Below, piece by piece: positions 12,199-22,967 of a stretch of 64,000 nt of DNA. Made by a program: the position numbers and the translations under genes. The stretch is from Pyronema omphalodes (taxonomy: Eukaryota > Ascomycota > Pezizomycetes > Pezizales > Pyronemataceae), in contig JAJJXM010000071.1 of NCBI GenBank assembly GCA_024516155.1, positions 62,001 through 126,000 of the forward strand. Direction: 5' to 3'. The notes below the pieces were generated by a model, which was given only the letters and a program-made list of their open reading frames with translations, ran no database searches and had not been told where the DNA came from. Each line of letters starts with the position of its first letter. Position 1 is the first letter of the stretch.

Positions 12199-14164
12199 CC
12201 GTAGTTCTATTTTGGTTGCTGCAGGGACGGCTCACCGCCTATACCGGCGAATTATCCTAGTGAAATTGAATCTTCGGCCAGACAGAATAATGCGCAGAGA
12301 ATAATATTCGCATATAAGTTAACTAAATGGTCAATTCTTTACCGGATCAACGACTAAGCTATGAGAAACGCCAGCGCGTCATAATAAATCACTCGATTTG
12401 AGGCAGCAACGGTGTAGGTCAGTGGATCGCAGTTGTGTTTCTTGGTGGTTTCCAGATGGCTGACCCTCGTTTAGTATTCATTAAACTTGAGTAAATGTAC
12501 AACAGTCCCATTGCGGTGACAGCAGCTTTCGCCCGTAGACTTATTCCCGTTTTGGCTCAGAGTATGGTATTCCATTTTAAGAGACGCCTGATATGCCAAC
12601 TATGCTAGAAGGTAAATCGTAATAAAAGGCAGGTAATGAAGTGGAAAGAAGTTGCTACGTCAACACTTACGTGCATTAGGCATTTCAATACTGATCAAAT
12701 TCTCCTTATAATAGGTTTCTGCGTCGTTTCCGAATAAGAACTTTGAAGCAAGATTATTTCCAACGATCCACATGAGCACCTGGGTGAAATTCCGCGACCC
12801 AACGGTCAAACTGACGGGATTTATATTTCTGGAAATCTTATCTGCTACGAGAGTGGCCTTGCCTGATATTGGTGCAAATCGATTCCTCAGATACCTGCAT
12901 CTATCCCGGTGGTTGTACCCGGAGTGCCATGAATTGGATACACCGCACACGATTCGCCCATAGCAACAGCAAAACCATAACTTTAAGGGTTCCCAGGGAA
13001 AATGTAAGGGATCAAGAGCCATTCGATACTCGACTTTAACTATAATCATCAAAAGATATATTGTCTTGGCATTTGCAGTTACATAGTAGGACAACCGTTT
13101 GGAGCAGTGATACAACACAACGACTTACTCATCCTTGTACCCAAGTGCAACCGTGTTGACGGGTACTGCAAGCAATGCGACCAATCAAGTCTACATACAG
13201 AAATTGGTCGTCCGCATTTATTCCTACAGCCGCAGGGAATGCGGCCCTAAGCATCTTCCAGATAAATTAATTTCACCAACTAGAAGTTTCTCAGGAAATA
13301 ACATTCCATGGATAAGTCAGCAAAGACGTTACACTTATTATACGTTTCGTGAAGTTGTCGCCATGCATTTTAAACTGCTAAATGTTTTGCTAGGCTGCGA
13401 TGACATATCATGTGCACCTTTCTGGTAACCCCGGCTTTTGGCCTGATGTTCATTTCGGAAGATGCGCCCTAGACGATATGCGATGCCATTAATATTTCTG
13501 CCGTTTCTATTGCGACGGAAAATAGTATGGCGGGACGAGAAATAATGAATTTATAGGCCTTACGAAATCTACCGCATACAGTTCACAGGTATTTCTGAGT
13601 GGACCGCTAGTTATTATCGGCCATCCAGTTATGCAAACGCGGCCGTTGGCCTTCCACCAACGATGAGCAGCAATATCTTCGCTGACATAGAGAACAAACG
13701 GAAAACAGACGCCCATTGCCGCCTCCTGGGAGCTTCCTATTTCGTCGGCATCATGATCGGTTAGATATGGCACAGGTTATCTCCGGCCAGTCTAAGAGAA
13801 CTTCAACTTATCATTACATCTACCGATATTTCTCAATTTTTTTGCATCGATTATGACAGGATCGGCCTATATGCATGGATTTTACGCTAACGGATCACGG
13901 AGATTTGAATCAAGACTTAAACACGAATGCTCGGTCAGTTTCGTGCGCACTCGCATTGTGCACAGTCAAGGCTGCCAATAATATTATCAACCACACCATA
14001 AGAATTGATCCTGGGAATGCGCATGAAAACTGACTATAGAGATTATTTTTCTATGGGGGATGACCTAAGGGAAAGAATACAAAAAAATTACTTCTGACTA
14101 TGGCAATAATCAAAAACAATCAAAAAAAAAAAAAAAAAAAAAAAACATAACCTTTGAACCCTGT
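12199..14164. other. gene-poor stretch
   Basis: No supported gene. Ends in a run of 24 A residues (14122-14145) just 3' of the orphan exon-like fragment on the minus strand. Short frames around 12.7-13.8 kb overlap on both strands and show no domain. Confidence 0.45.
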
Positions 14165-14360
14165 TTAGAGTCCTGCAGGCTCTAGAATTGCGGATATCTT
14201 CTTTTTCATCTCCTCCTTAGCCTTCTCCTCCATTGCCTTACACACTGCGCGTTTCTGCTTCTCCGAATCCGCGCCGGTCAATTGCCCCTCGCGAGCTGGC
14301 ATGGGACTCCATGGATAATTTTCCGGGGACTCGTTGAAGAGCTCCTCAGGCTGTTGAGTC
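14165..14360 (-). pseudogene. orphan 3'-terminal-exon-like fragment
   Basis: On the minus strand a frame with no upstream ATG reads a protein-like 64-residue C-terminus. It has an acidic/proline start (PEELFNESPENYPW), then a Lys/Glu-rich helix (KAMEEKAKEEMKKK), and stops at 14165. It is preceded at 14361-14363 by a TAG that could be a 3' splice site, with CACTGAC as possible branch point about 25 nt upstream. No compatible upstream exon was found between here and 15 kb, so it is either the last exon of a gene with a distant 5' part or a gene relic. No family is recognised. Confidence 0.33.
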
Positions 14361-14501
14361 CTATCTACTCATTCCGATGTCAGTGATCGAAATCTAAACG
14401 GGAAGGGCAGTCTAACCCATTATTGACCGAATAACTCTCCGTTAGGGGTGAGGGTTCAGTTCGTATTTTTCAGCTGTGTTAAATAGCGTTATTATTGTAT
14501 A

Positions 14502-14669
14502 GGCTTGAAAGGGTCATTTTGGGGTTACCTGTTATTTGGGTAATGATGATTGCACAAGCTTTAAAGGGTTGTTTCTGGAATTAACTGTTATTCGGGTAAC
14601 GATAACTACAAAAGCTTGAAGAAGTTGTTTCTCAAATTAACTGTTATTCCGGTAATGATGATTGCACAC
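14502..14669. repeat. degenerate 56-bp tandem repeat, three copies
   Basis: Units 14502-14557, 14558-14613 and 14614-14669 are each exactly 56 bp. Each begins GGCTTGAA or GCTT-like and contains CTGTTATT(T/C)(G/C)GGTAA and GATGATTGCACA-like blocks. Divergence between units is considerable, so the array is old. Confidence 0.8.
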
Positions 14670-17600
14670 AGATTGAGTATGTTTTTCGGAGACCTGGGAG
14701 GATACGGTGTTTTATATTTTTTCTTAACATATCTGTTGGCGATTTGTACAACTAATCTTGCTGTGCTCCTAGTTTTACCAACCAGCTTCTATTCCTCGAG
14801 GCAGATTTAGCTCTTCCACCACATCTCTCGGCTTCTTTCACTTTCGCTTGTCCACGCGCAATGGCATATCAAACTTTCATCCACCGAAATATACAGCCGC
14901 AGGTAGCTGCACCTTCAGCTCGCCCTGGCCTGGAGGTCTCGTGGCCAGCTCAGAGCGTCTACTTTTGTCTCTACGAATATTAGACGAATCGCTTGATTCT
15001 GCTCTCAGAAGTACACCGGCTACATTTCTTCTCTGCGTCATGAGAATCCGCTACTTTAAACTTTGATATACAAACAAATCATTTTTCAGTTGAATTTGAA
15101 TCACAAAATACAGCATCATCATGCACTAGTCTTGTATTTTCATTGAAAGTCTAGAGCTTTCACAACATGGATCAGTTATGGACTACAGTTACAGACGCCA
15201 CCCTCGGCAAGATTATAACTGGATACAGAAACGACACACTCTCTACCAGAGTCAAAAATTCCAAAACCGTACGCCTCAGCTTCTCCCACCCGCCGGTGAT
15301 CAACTCGGCCTGGCCCCCATTACTGTACCTCTTATCTTCTCTTCCCAAAGGGCAAGAATCCGAAATGACCGGCGACGCAAAACCCTTTTTGACAAATTGA
15401 CTACAGACAGACAGTGTCTCAGATGTTTGTCGATGTTCTCCTCAATTGCTTGCATAGGATACGGCCGTTGCCGTTTGCTCAGCCTGAATATGAGGCCCAT
15501 GCCTTTCCATCATCCACTTATATGCATGATTTGCTTTTTTCGGACATATCTAATCACTTATCACCATTCGTGAATCAGCCTTTGACCAGAAGTTCCAGGA
15601 ACTCAGAGTGTATACCGTATGGAAGTAGCTCATAAATACAGGTAACAGTCTAGACGGTGACTGGCTGTTATAGCTGTGATGCTCGTGGGGAGTGAGGGTT
15701 GAAGCAGGTGCCCCAGCAGTGTAGTGGTATGAATTCCTGCATATTAGTCAAGTCCATGGGTCCCAGTTACGTTTAGCCCCCACTGGTGCCTCTTGTTTAC
15801 CCGGCTTTGCCCTCAAGAGATTTTTCATGGCCAGGACAAGAATTCTCACACTCAAATGACAGGCCACTTGACATTTGACAATAGCTGTCACGGTTGCCTC
15901 GTTTTTTTTTCACTTCTTAGAGATAGATAAGTGTTGTAGTAGGTTTGGAAGATTTTCATACATAGCAACATTTCAACTGGTATTATTAACTAACATGGTC
16001 GTACAAAGAATGAAGAATATTTACCATTATTACTTTTGTCGCTTGTTCATCCGTACGCAAATTTCCATGCACCCAGCTAACATCCGCGGAACCAAACTTG
16101 GATTTTACCAGGTACTTACCTCCAGCCAAAGGCATGCCTTTGGACAACAAGCTTTGCATTTGCATGGCGTAGTGTAACCATCGTGGAAGCATTTATGCCT
16201 TTCATGAAAGAAATAAATTAAAAAGATGTAAATCAAGCACAATTTTGGGCAACAAACAAAACTACGAAGAAGCTAGGATTTCCTTCATTGCTTACGAGTT
16301 TTCGTTTAGTTCGTGCCAACGCACCTTAGTCAACAGAGGCAACCGAAAAGAGCACCGATGAGATCAGTGTGATGTAACAATCCGTACAGACCGACGGTTT
16401 ATGTTATTATCAGACGGTGGAGTAAGTCATATCATGTTATCGTCCAGCGATTTAACGTGGATACCAGGCTTACGAATTGCAGCGGTTATCCCCCAGAATT
16501 ATGGGCCGCCCCGGATATTACTATGTACGTACACTATTATGTCTCAGGGTTGTGTGACCAAAACCATTACAGTGTTGTGATATGATCTTGCCACATTATG
16601 CACACATGTCAGATTTTTGAATGTGCCTCGAGGGTGTTTCAACTGTCGGCATGTCCTTTGAAGTGTGAAATTAATTACGACTGGACGCGAACGTGACGGC
16701 TTTTTTCTACAGAAGCCGATATAATATGGCACTTTTAGAAGCTGAAATTGTATGTACGTACCTTTCGCGATCTACCGAAGGGATATGAGCTATGGTGTCG
16801 CGCAACTCTCGGTTAAGACATTCATGACAGATATCCATAGACCTCTACATTACGGTAGCCAGCGGTGGATCAACCCAACATCCTGCAAGAAAAGTGGTCA
16901 GTCTGCTATTACGTGTGGAAATCCGATGAATCTTCCAACTTAGCTTACCACGGATAAAGTTAGGCATCACTAGTGAGTGTGCCGAAACTTCGTAGCATCA
17001 TCGACCCCATTTCTTTCTATCAATTTTCAGCCGGCGACGCGTAGGCTCTTTTTTCGATTCCATTGTATACCGATATTTTTATCTACGCGCCATGTACGAC
17101 GTACTCTATCACAAGTCTCTTTTCTGGTTTTGAGATGGTACCCCCCTGTAGAATATCAAGGAATGTTTTCTCCAATAACATTCAAGGTGACACAATACAT
17201 GGCCTACGTATTACTTGTTGCATATAATGCAAGCGGCTGAAATAAACTCTGCACTCCAAGTACGTTTCAAACGCTCACAATGAATTTTCCAACTACGGCA
17301 CGGCAATTTTACATATCTAGCTAGTCCAGCCCTGTAGATCCCCAGGGGTTGTGGTACTACATACGATAAAAAGGAAGGTTCAAGGCTTTCTATATGAATG
17401 CTCTATATACCTTGCAAAGATGTGCTTCTACCGCGCAATCGAGGCTCAACCGAGATTATCCAATCCAGGCACCGTCTTCACTTCCCAGTTAAGCGCTTCG
17501 CCTCCTTGTGTTGTATTTTTTGCGATCAGCCACAACAGCCATCTCATTTTTTGTATATCCATCAGTGCATCGCTTCTCCAAGCCTGAAATCACGCATACC

Positions 17601-18750
17601 AATAATCACCATTATTTTTCACAACTTTATAAATCACCCCATTTTTGCTTTCTTTTTCAAGATACACTGCACATATCGTGTTGACGGGTGGCGGATAATA
17701 GGATTGTCAGATACTGCAAGAGCTAACGTCGCCTACACTTCGTTTGCTGCTTGCGCATGTTGTGAAATATCGCCATTTCCGGCGATTAGAAACTTTAAAT
17801 AGATCCAACAAATCCAAAGGCGCCAAATAGACTCCCTTAAGGTTTTTATGGTTTATGTGTTTGGATCAAGTTATTACTATGAAGACGCATAGGGAGGTTC
17901 TGCTCTCGGCCTAGCAGATTTTAGGAGAAAACTTCAAACTCCGCAACATTCGCCAACACCTGGTTGAGCCACATTAAATGTAAGTATGAAATGAAGCGCA
18001 AAGCCTACCTAATAATTGTATTTGGAATATGGTATTGCTGCCTGAAGGTCGCTTCCTGTAACTGGCCTATAGTCCAGCCCTCCACTTATCCTGTACATGT
18101 CAATAGTCGGAGCGAGTGACGCTGCATGCACTGCGGATTATTTATAACTTTCTTACAATACTTAGACTCACAGGACATGTTACAAGGTTGTAAAACAATA
18201 CTGTAAGCGCTATACACCTGAGAATATGAAAACCAAGCATATCTCCACTGGACAACTACATCTTTAGGCTGAAGATATGAGCATACAGCTTTAGTGGCTT
18301 TTACGGGCCGAAAATGACGTCTGCCGGGAGGGCTTGCGGCAATGGCAGAACGTTTATGTGGCTAATGACACTTACATATTGCAGCCCTGTTACACCATAA
18401 TGTCTCTTAACTTCCTCGCCTGTGTCGTGGCGTTGCTACCGTGTTGCATCACGATAATTCTCATAACCCTGCGCGTGCTCATTCATAAAGAACTCTACTA
18501 TCAGGAGGCCTCGTTAGGTGGCTTAGACCATGAGGACGGGATTTGAATTTTCTTTTGTCTCGCATGGGCCTTTCAGGCCTCAATCAACGTATGATCAAAT
18601 GAATAATAAAGAAATACAAATAGAACTCCACTTCTCACACTGCCCGCCGCTAACCATAAACATGGCAACAGCGCACTGAACAAAAGTTAATCCGGTTGTT
18701 CCTGAACGCGGACTTACGTAATAACCTCATCACTGGACAAAAGTAGGAAC

Positions 18751-18764
18751 AAAAAGAAAAATAA
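18751..18764 (-). terminator. Pol III terminator of tRNA-Thr
   Basis: Immediately 3' of the tRNA on the minus strand the sequence reads TTATTTTTCTTTTT, the T-run expected for RNA polymerase III termination. Confidence 0.75.
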
Positions 18765-18765
18765 G

Positions 18766-18837
18766 AGCTCCGACCCGGACTTGAACCGGGGATCTCATCA
18801 TTACTAGTGATGCGCTTTACCGCTAAGCCACCAGAGC
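18766..18837 (-). tRNA. tRNA-Thr (anticodon AGT)
   Basis: A 72-nt cloverleaf on the minus strand. The 7-bp acceptor stem is GCTCTGG with TCGGAGC (two G-T pairs). The D stem is GCTT/AAGC and the anticodon stem CATCA/TGATG is perfect. The loop CTAGTAA gives anticodon AGT. The T arm is CCCGG-TTCAAGT-CCGGG. No intron is present. It decodes ACN threonine codons after A34-to-inosine editing. A T-rich Pol III terminator follows directly. Confidence 0.96.
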
Positions 18838-19339
18838 CGCTTATGCATACATAAGTAATTTAATGTATATATAAAAAAACGCAATAGATGCATATTTGAT
18901 GTAGAAGAATTGTATATGCATAGAAATTCGCATTCCAGGCTCTAGAAGACACTTAAAAGGATTGGACGAGGTCATGTAAAAATAAAGCTACTAATATCTC
19001 CTGAATAGACGATACCATTAGTTTGACTATGTTCTTTTTCAACTACTAGCGTTTTGTTACGAGTATGAATTCATTATTCTGTTTTCTCAAAGATGATCCC
19101 TGCGACTACTTATTGTAATTCAAGTAGGTAAATACCTAGTGATTCAGAAAAAATTATTTCATTAAACTCTTATGCACCGTCGCCACAGTAAAACTTTATC
19201 CACACCAAATATGTAACACTGAACATCTTATCTTACACTCCCTTTGATCCTTCTAACTCCAATTTATCCCCCTATCATCATCCTCCCTGAAACTTCTCTC
19301 TGGAACTTTCCCACTCTTCCACCCTTACGCTACCCTCCT
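18838..19339. other. intergenic, AT-rich
   Basis: 5' flank of the tRNA-Thr gene and 3' flank of the CBM14 gene. AT-rich, with no gene seen. The last ~130 bases are C/T-rich on the plus strand. Confidence 0.6.
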
Positions 19340-19738
19340 TTAAGCCTCATTCAAATCACGGTGAAGTCCTCCCACCTGATCCAAACCCGCCTGCTCCTCC
19401 TTCATCTCCTCAATGGTGCTCTCATCCAAATGCTTAAGATCTCTTCCCTTCAAACATTCCTCTCCCTCCTTTTCGATATCACATCTGTTCAAGCTCTGAC
19501 GCCAAACCAGTCCCGGGGGACAAACGAACTTGACCGGAACAGCAGATCTATCACAAATGAAAAATCCGGTACAGGAGTTTGCGTCGGCGATAAAGGTTAC
19601 TGGGGTGGTTGAGTTGATGCGCGGACAGCTGACGATTGAAGCTGTAGGGGGAAGATGGGGGACTTCAGGGTATGGGACGAAGGGATGATTTGCGGATACG
19701 AGGACGGCGAAAGAAGCGAGGAGACCGGCGAAAAGCAT
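19340..19738 (-). CDS. secreted chitin-binding protein with one CBM14 (peritrophin-A) domain
   Basis: 132 residues from the ATG at 19738, uninterrupted. An N-terminal hydrophobic segment (MLFAGLLASFAVLVSA) is a typical signal peptide. The mature part has six cysteines at 38, 56, 62, 73, 86 and 95. The C-x17-C-x5-C-x10-C-x12-C-x8-C spacing fits the peritrophin-A/CBM14 pattern, as do the aromatic FFICDR and CPPGL segments. Members bind chitin. In fungi the best-known example is Avr4 of Cladosporium fulvum, which shields wall chitin from plant chitinases. After the domain comes an acidic tail of about 37 residues without cysteine. A clear paralogue lies 9 kb away at 28.75 kb. Role here (wall protection, adhesion or insect/plant interaction) is inference. 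Confidence 0.88.
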   Translation of the reverse strand: MLFAGLLASFAVLVSANHPFVPYPEVPHLPPTASIVSCPRINSTTPVTFIADANSCTGFFICDRSAVPVKFVCPPGLVWRQSLNRCDIEKEGEECLKGRDLKHLDESTIEEMKEEQAGLDQVGGLHRDLNEA

Positions 19739-22700
19739 GGTTGTTGATCTGGGTTGTTTAAAAGGGGATATGATATTTCAAATGTGTGGTTGTTTATTTG
19801 CAGGAGGAAGCCGGTTCCGTGAGTTCCGTAGGTTCTGTGGGGTTTCTTTTTGATTGAGTTTGTGGATGAGGAGGAAAGATTGTCGGAGAAGGTGGAAAAT
19901 CGGATGTTTTATGGTAGATGTGTAGGGGGATCGGCATTGCTTTGATATTTCTTTTGCTTTCGGCTTCGGAATGGGGCTGGTGAACAGACCTCCGGAATTT
20001 CACCGGCCCGCGCAACGACCGCTTTTTCATGTAGACCGGAGTGTTACGATGTGGGTACATCTATAAAATACATCTCCATATTTCCTTGAAAAGTGGAGTC
20101 GTTCTTTTTTGTGTCCTGTAATTTCGAATTTTGTCAAATCCTGATCATTTAAGTTGGGGTCTTCCAAATCACGGATGTTGTTTTTTTTGTTTTTTCAAAA
20201 AAAGGAATATTCTCTAAGGCTTTTTCATGTGGCGTATTTAAGGAATCGTCCTGCAATCATGCCGAATCACTCAACTACGTCATCCCGTAATAACAAAGAT
20301 AACCGAGAAACATTATCCAACGGCTATAGCATGGAATATATAGTCTACCCGGATCTAAATGATAGGCCCATCTAATTCCCAAAAAGCTCCGATACACGTG
20401 TACCAAAGCGCAGGATGTAGTGCAGCAAGCGAACCATGTACTTATGTCAAGTGCATGTACCGCCCGGTGAAAAATGTGCGCAGTATGTTGTGGGGCTTCT
20501 AGAAAAAACGTGCTGTAGGTTGGTTGCACTACGGCACCATGAGGAGATGGAAAAAGAAATGCTGTAACTGTATCTGGTGGTAGATTTATTTTTTCTGGAG
20601 TGTGGATAAATGTGTGTGGTTAGATTTGATTAGCTTTGCTTATTCAAGTTACATCTAGGCCAATGGTGGTTGGGATTGCTGGACACCATTCAACTCAATT
20701 CCGACGAGGGCTGACATTCCTCCCTGGAGTCCTAGCCAGTCGTTGACGGACAGTTTGTTGACAGCATTGACAAGCTTTTCAAGGCTGAGAATGCCTAGGA
20801 CCCATACTTTTTCTGGATTAGCTGAGAACTTCAGATGCATTAAAAAAAAAAGAAGAAAAAGAAATAACAAACCGGAGGAACAAACAAGCAAGCGAGCCCT
20901 GTAAAAGCTTATCACAACCCTATCGATCTAGCTGATTTTAAATAACAGGTGAAAAAAATAAAAGCAAGGTTGCATGCATTTCGTTGGGTGGTTGGACGGA
21001 TGCCTGGATGGTTGGGTTATAATTCAATTGGTGAGGCGTTCTGTTGTATGTCTATCCGATTTCCTCATCCCTTCTTCGAAGCTTCCTTGCAGATGCTGTG
21101 AAAGGGAATTGAGAACTCAAGGAAGATCCTTGAGATAATCACAACTTTGTTCCTTTAAAGTTCCAATCAGTGGTAGCGACATTTTTGCTAGGAGACTGGA
21201 CTACCCGCCATACCAGTCAATGCCGAACCAATGCGAGCCAATCAGATAAATCATAATCACACGCCTATGTATAAGATACATTGAATTTTCAAATATTGCT
21301 CAGGCATGTGATATTCATGGAATTGGCAAATCTCAGCCAGAACAGCAAGTGTTTTTCTGTGTTTTTCTGGCTCCATATCCTTCCCATAAGCGGACACCAA
21401 AAATGTCCTAGGCAAAAGAAGAGAAGGCGTCAACAACAAGCGCCCGTAAATAGACTCCATCGCATCATCGCATCATCAAGCTATGTACCCGAGTCCATAT
21501 GTACATACATAGCTCTCAACGCCATTAGCCCAGCTGGCTGCAGCTCAACAAGCCTTCAAGCAGCCAGCAACCAGTTAACAGCAACCAGCAGTTTTTATTA
21601 TGGCACCATGCCCAGTTCCAACCGATGGTTTTATCCAGCCTATAGGCTCTTGTGACCCGGAATTTGTTTCGAGATCATCGCATTTAGGTAATAGGTATGG
21701 CTCTGTATTCCATCTATCGGACGTACTGCAGGTACATACGTAGCAAAGACGTAGTTTCAACCTTCACGATGTTCTCATCTGTATGGTATCATACATACAA
21801 CATCGAGAAAGTAAGTGTATTGAGAGCTAAGTAATCGGGTACATAGTGAATTCTCTAAGCGCAGAAAATAAGCTTTTCCTATGTATAATAGTATATCGTG
21901 ACAGCTCTGTTATGGAGCCATAGCATTCACATTAAAATTCCAAGGTAGCCATGGAAGTACATACAGTCAATAATTCAAAGCTCAAAGTCCTAAGTTCCAA
22001 GTTGTGATTTCTAAGCTTTACCAAAACCATCATAGTCTGGATCCTCGTTAGCGCTGGTATGAGGTGCGATGAAGTGTTGGGATCAAGCATTAAGCAGCAA
22101 AGCAACAAGCATCGTGAGGATCGGTTGAAAGCTTGAGGGGATGGGTATTTGACGAATCACAATAGTGATATGGCGGCCACCATAGCGATTTGGATGGATT
22201 TCGAAGATATGCAGGATAACAGAGAATAATTCTCACTCGCAATGAACTGTGATACCTGGGAGGGTATCTCAGTGCAAAAAGGACTTTGCTCACAGGAATC
22301 TTTCTTTCAAGATAACCAACGTCAACAAACTTTCCGATGAGTTGCGGATGTACGTTTCTCGATACCGTATGTAAATTTGACGACAGTCAACCAACCAACC
22401 AACCAACCAACATCTCCTTTGATAACTCATCACCGGAAAGCTGCAGCTAAATCCCAGTATCCACCGATTAGATATGTGCATGATTTCAACCCTTTTTATC
22501 TCCTGTTCCCTTTCTTGTTCCTTTTCCTTTCCTGCTCGAATCCCAGAAAAACTCCAATTCCCTTGCTCCCTGCCTCCCAACCGATCCCCAATCCCAAGCC
22601 TTAAACTCTCGATATCAATATCAATAATTGATCATCGCCGTTCTCTCCGTAAAATATTAACGTTGAGCAAACAAATAAATCCCGAGTTACCGTTCAAGAA

Positions 22701-22895
22701 ACATGTGAAGCCGAGTGCTTCTCGGTGTCGGCGATAGTGGGTGGGGGTAGTGTAGGTCGGTAGCTCCCGGCTTAAAAAACAAAACTTGTCTAGACTTTGG
22801 ATTGCGAAGGCCGTTCTCACCTCCTCGCCTTCCCACTCGGCGAAGCTCGGACCGAGAAAATGGAATGTGCAAAGGTTGATGGGAGGAAAAAGATT
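19739..22895. other. intergenic, no supported gene
   Basis: About 3.1 kb. The frame at 19794-20060 (minus) is probably 5' flank of the CBM14 gene. A minus-strand frame from an ATG at 20840 to 20655 (61 codons, ending in LVGIELNGVQQSQPPLA) looks mildly protein-like. It is preceded directly by a poly-T tract and could be a terminal exon, but no partner exon was found. The remainder is rich in short direct repeats (CCAACCAACCAACC near 22390). Confidence 0.45.
22880..22895 (-). terminator. Pol III terminator of tRNA-Trp
   Basis: On the minus strand the tRNA 3' end is followed within four bases by CTTTTTCC, a T5 run suitable for Pol III termination. Confidence 0.7.
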
Positions 22896-22967
22896 TGACC
22901 CCGACGCGATTTGAACGCGCAACCTTCTGGACTGGAATCAGATGCGCTACCCTTGCGCCACGGAGTC
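22896..22967 (-). tRNA. tRNA-Trp (anticodon CCA)
   Basis: A 72-nt cloverleaf on the minus strand. The acceptor stem is GACTCCG/CGGGGTC with one T-G pair, the D stem is GCGC-type, and the T arm is GCGCG-TTCAAAT-CGCGT. The anticodon stem TCTGA/CCAGA has one A-C mismatch next to the loop TTCCAGT, giving anticodon CCA. No intron. The body matches the usual fungal nuclear tRNA-Trp pattern. The mismatch at 31-39 is slightly unusual but tolerable. Confidence 0.93.

Larger units (their letters stand above)
14361..18765. other. gene-poor stretch
   Basis: Apart from the 56-bp tandem repeat nothing is convincing. An ATG frame at 15167-15400 (77 codons) with an overlapping alternative frame to 15635 could be a decayed gene but has no recognisable motif or usable splice sites. 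Near 18549-18595 lies an inverted copy of a segment also present at about 5404-5448. Confidence 0.45.

Noticed and set aside
15167..15635. ATG frame (77 codons) with overlapping second frame
   Set aside because: No domain and no GT donor to connect the two frames. Kept only as a note in the gene-poor region.
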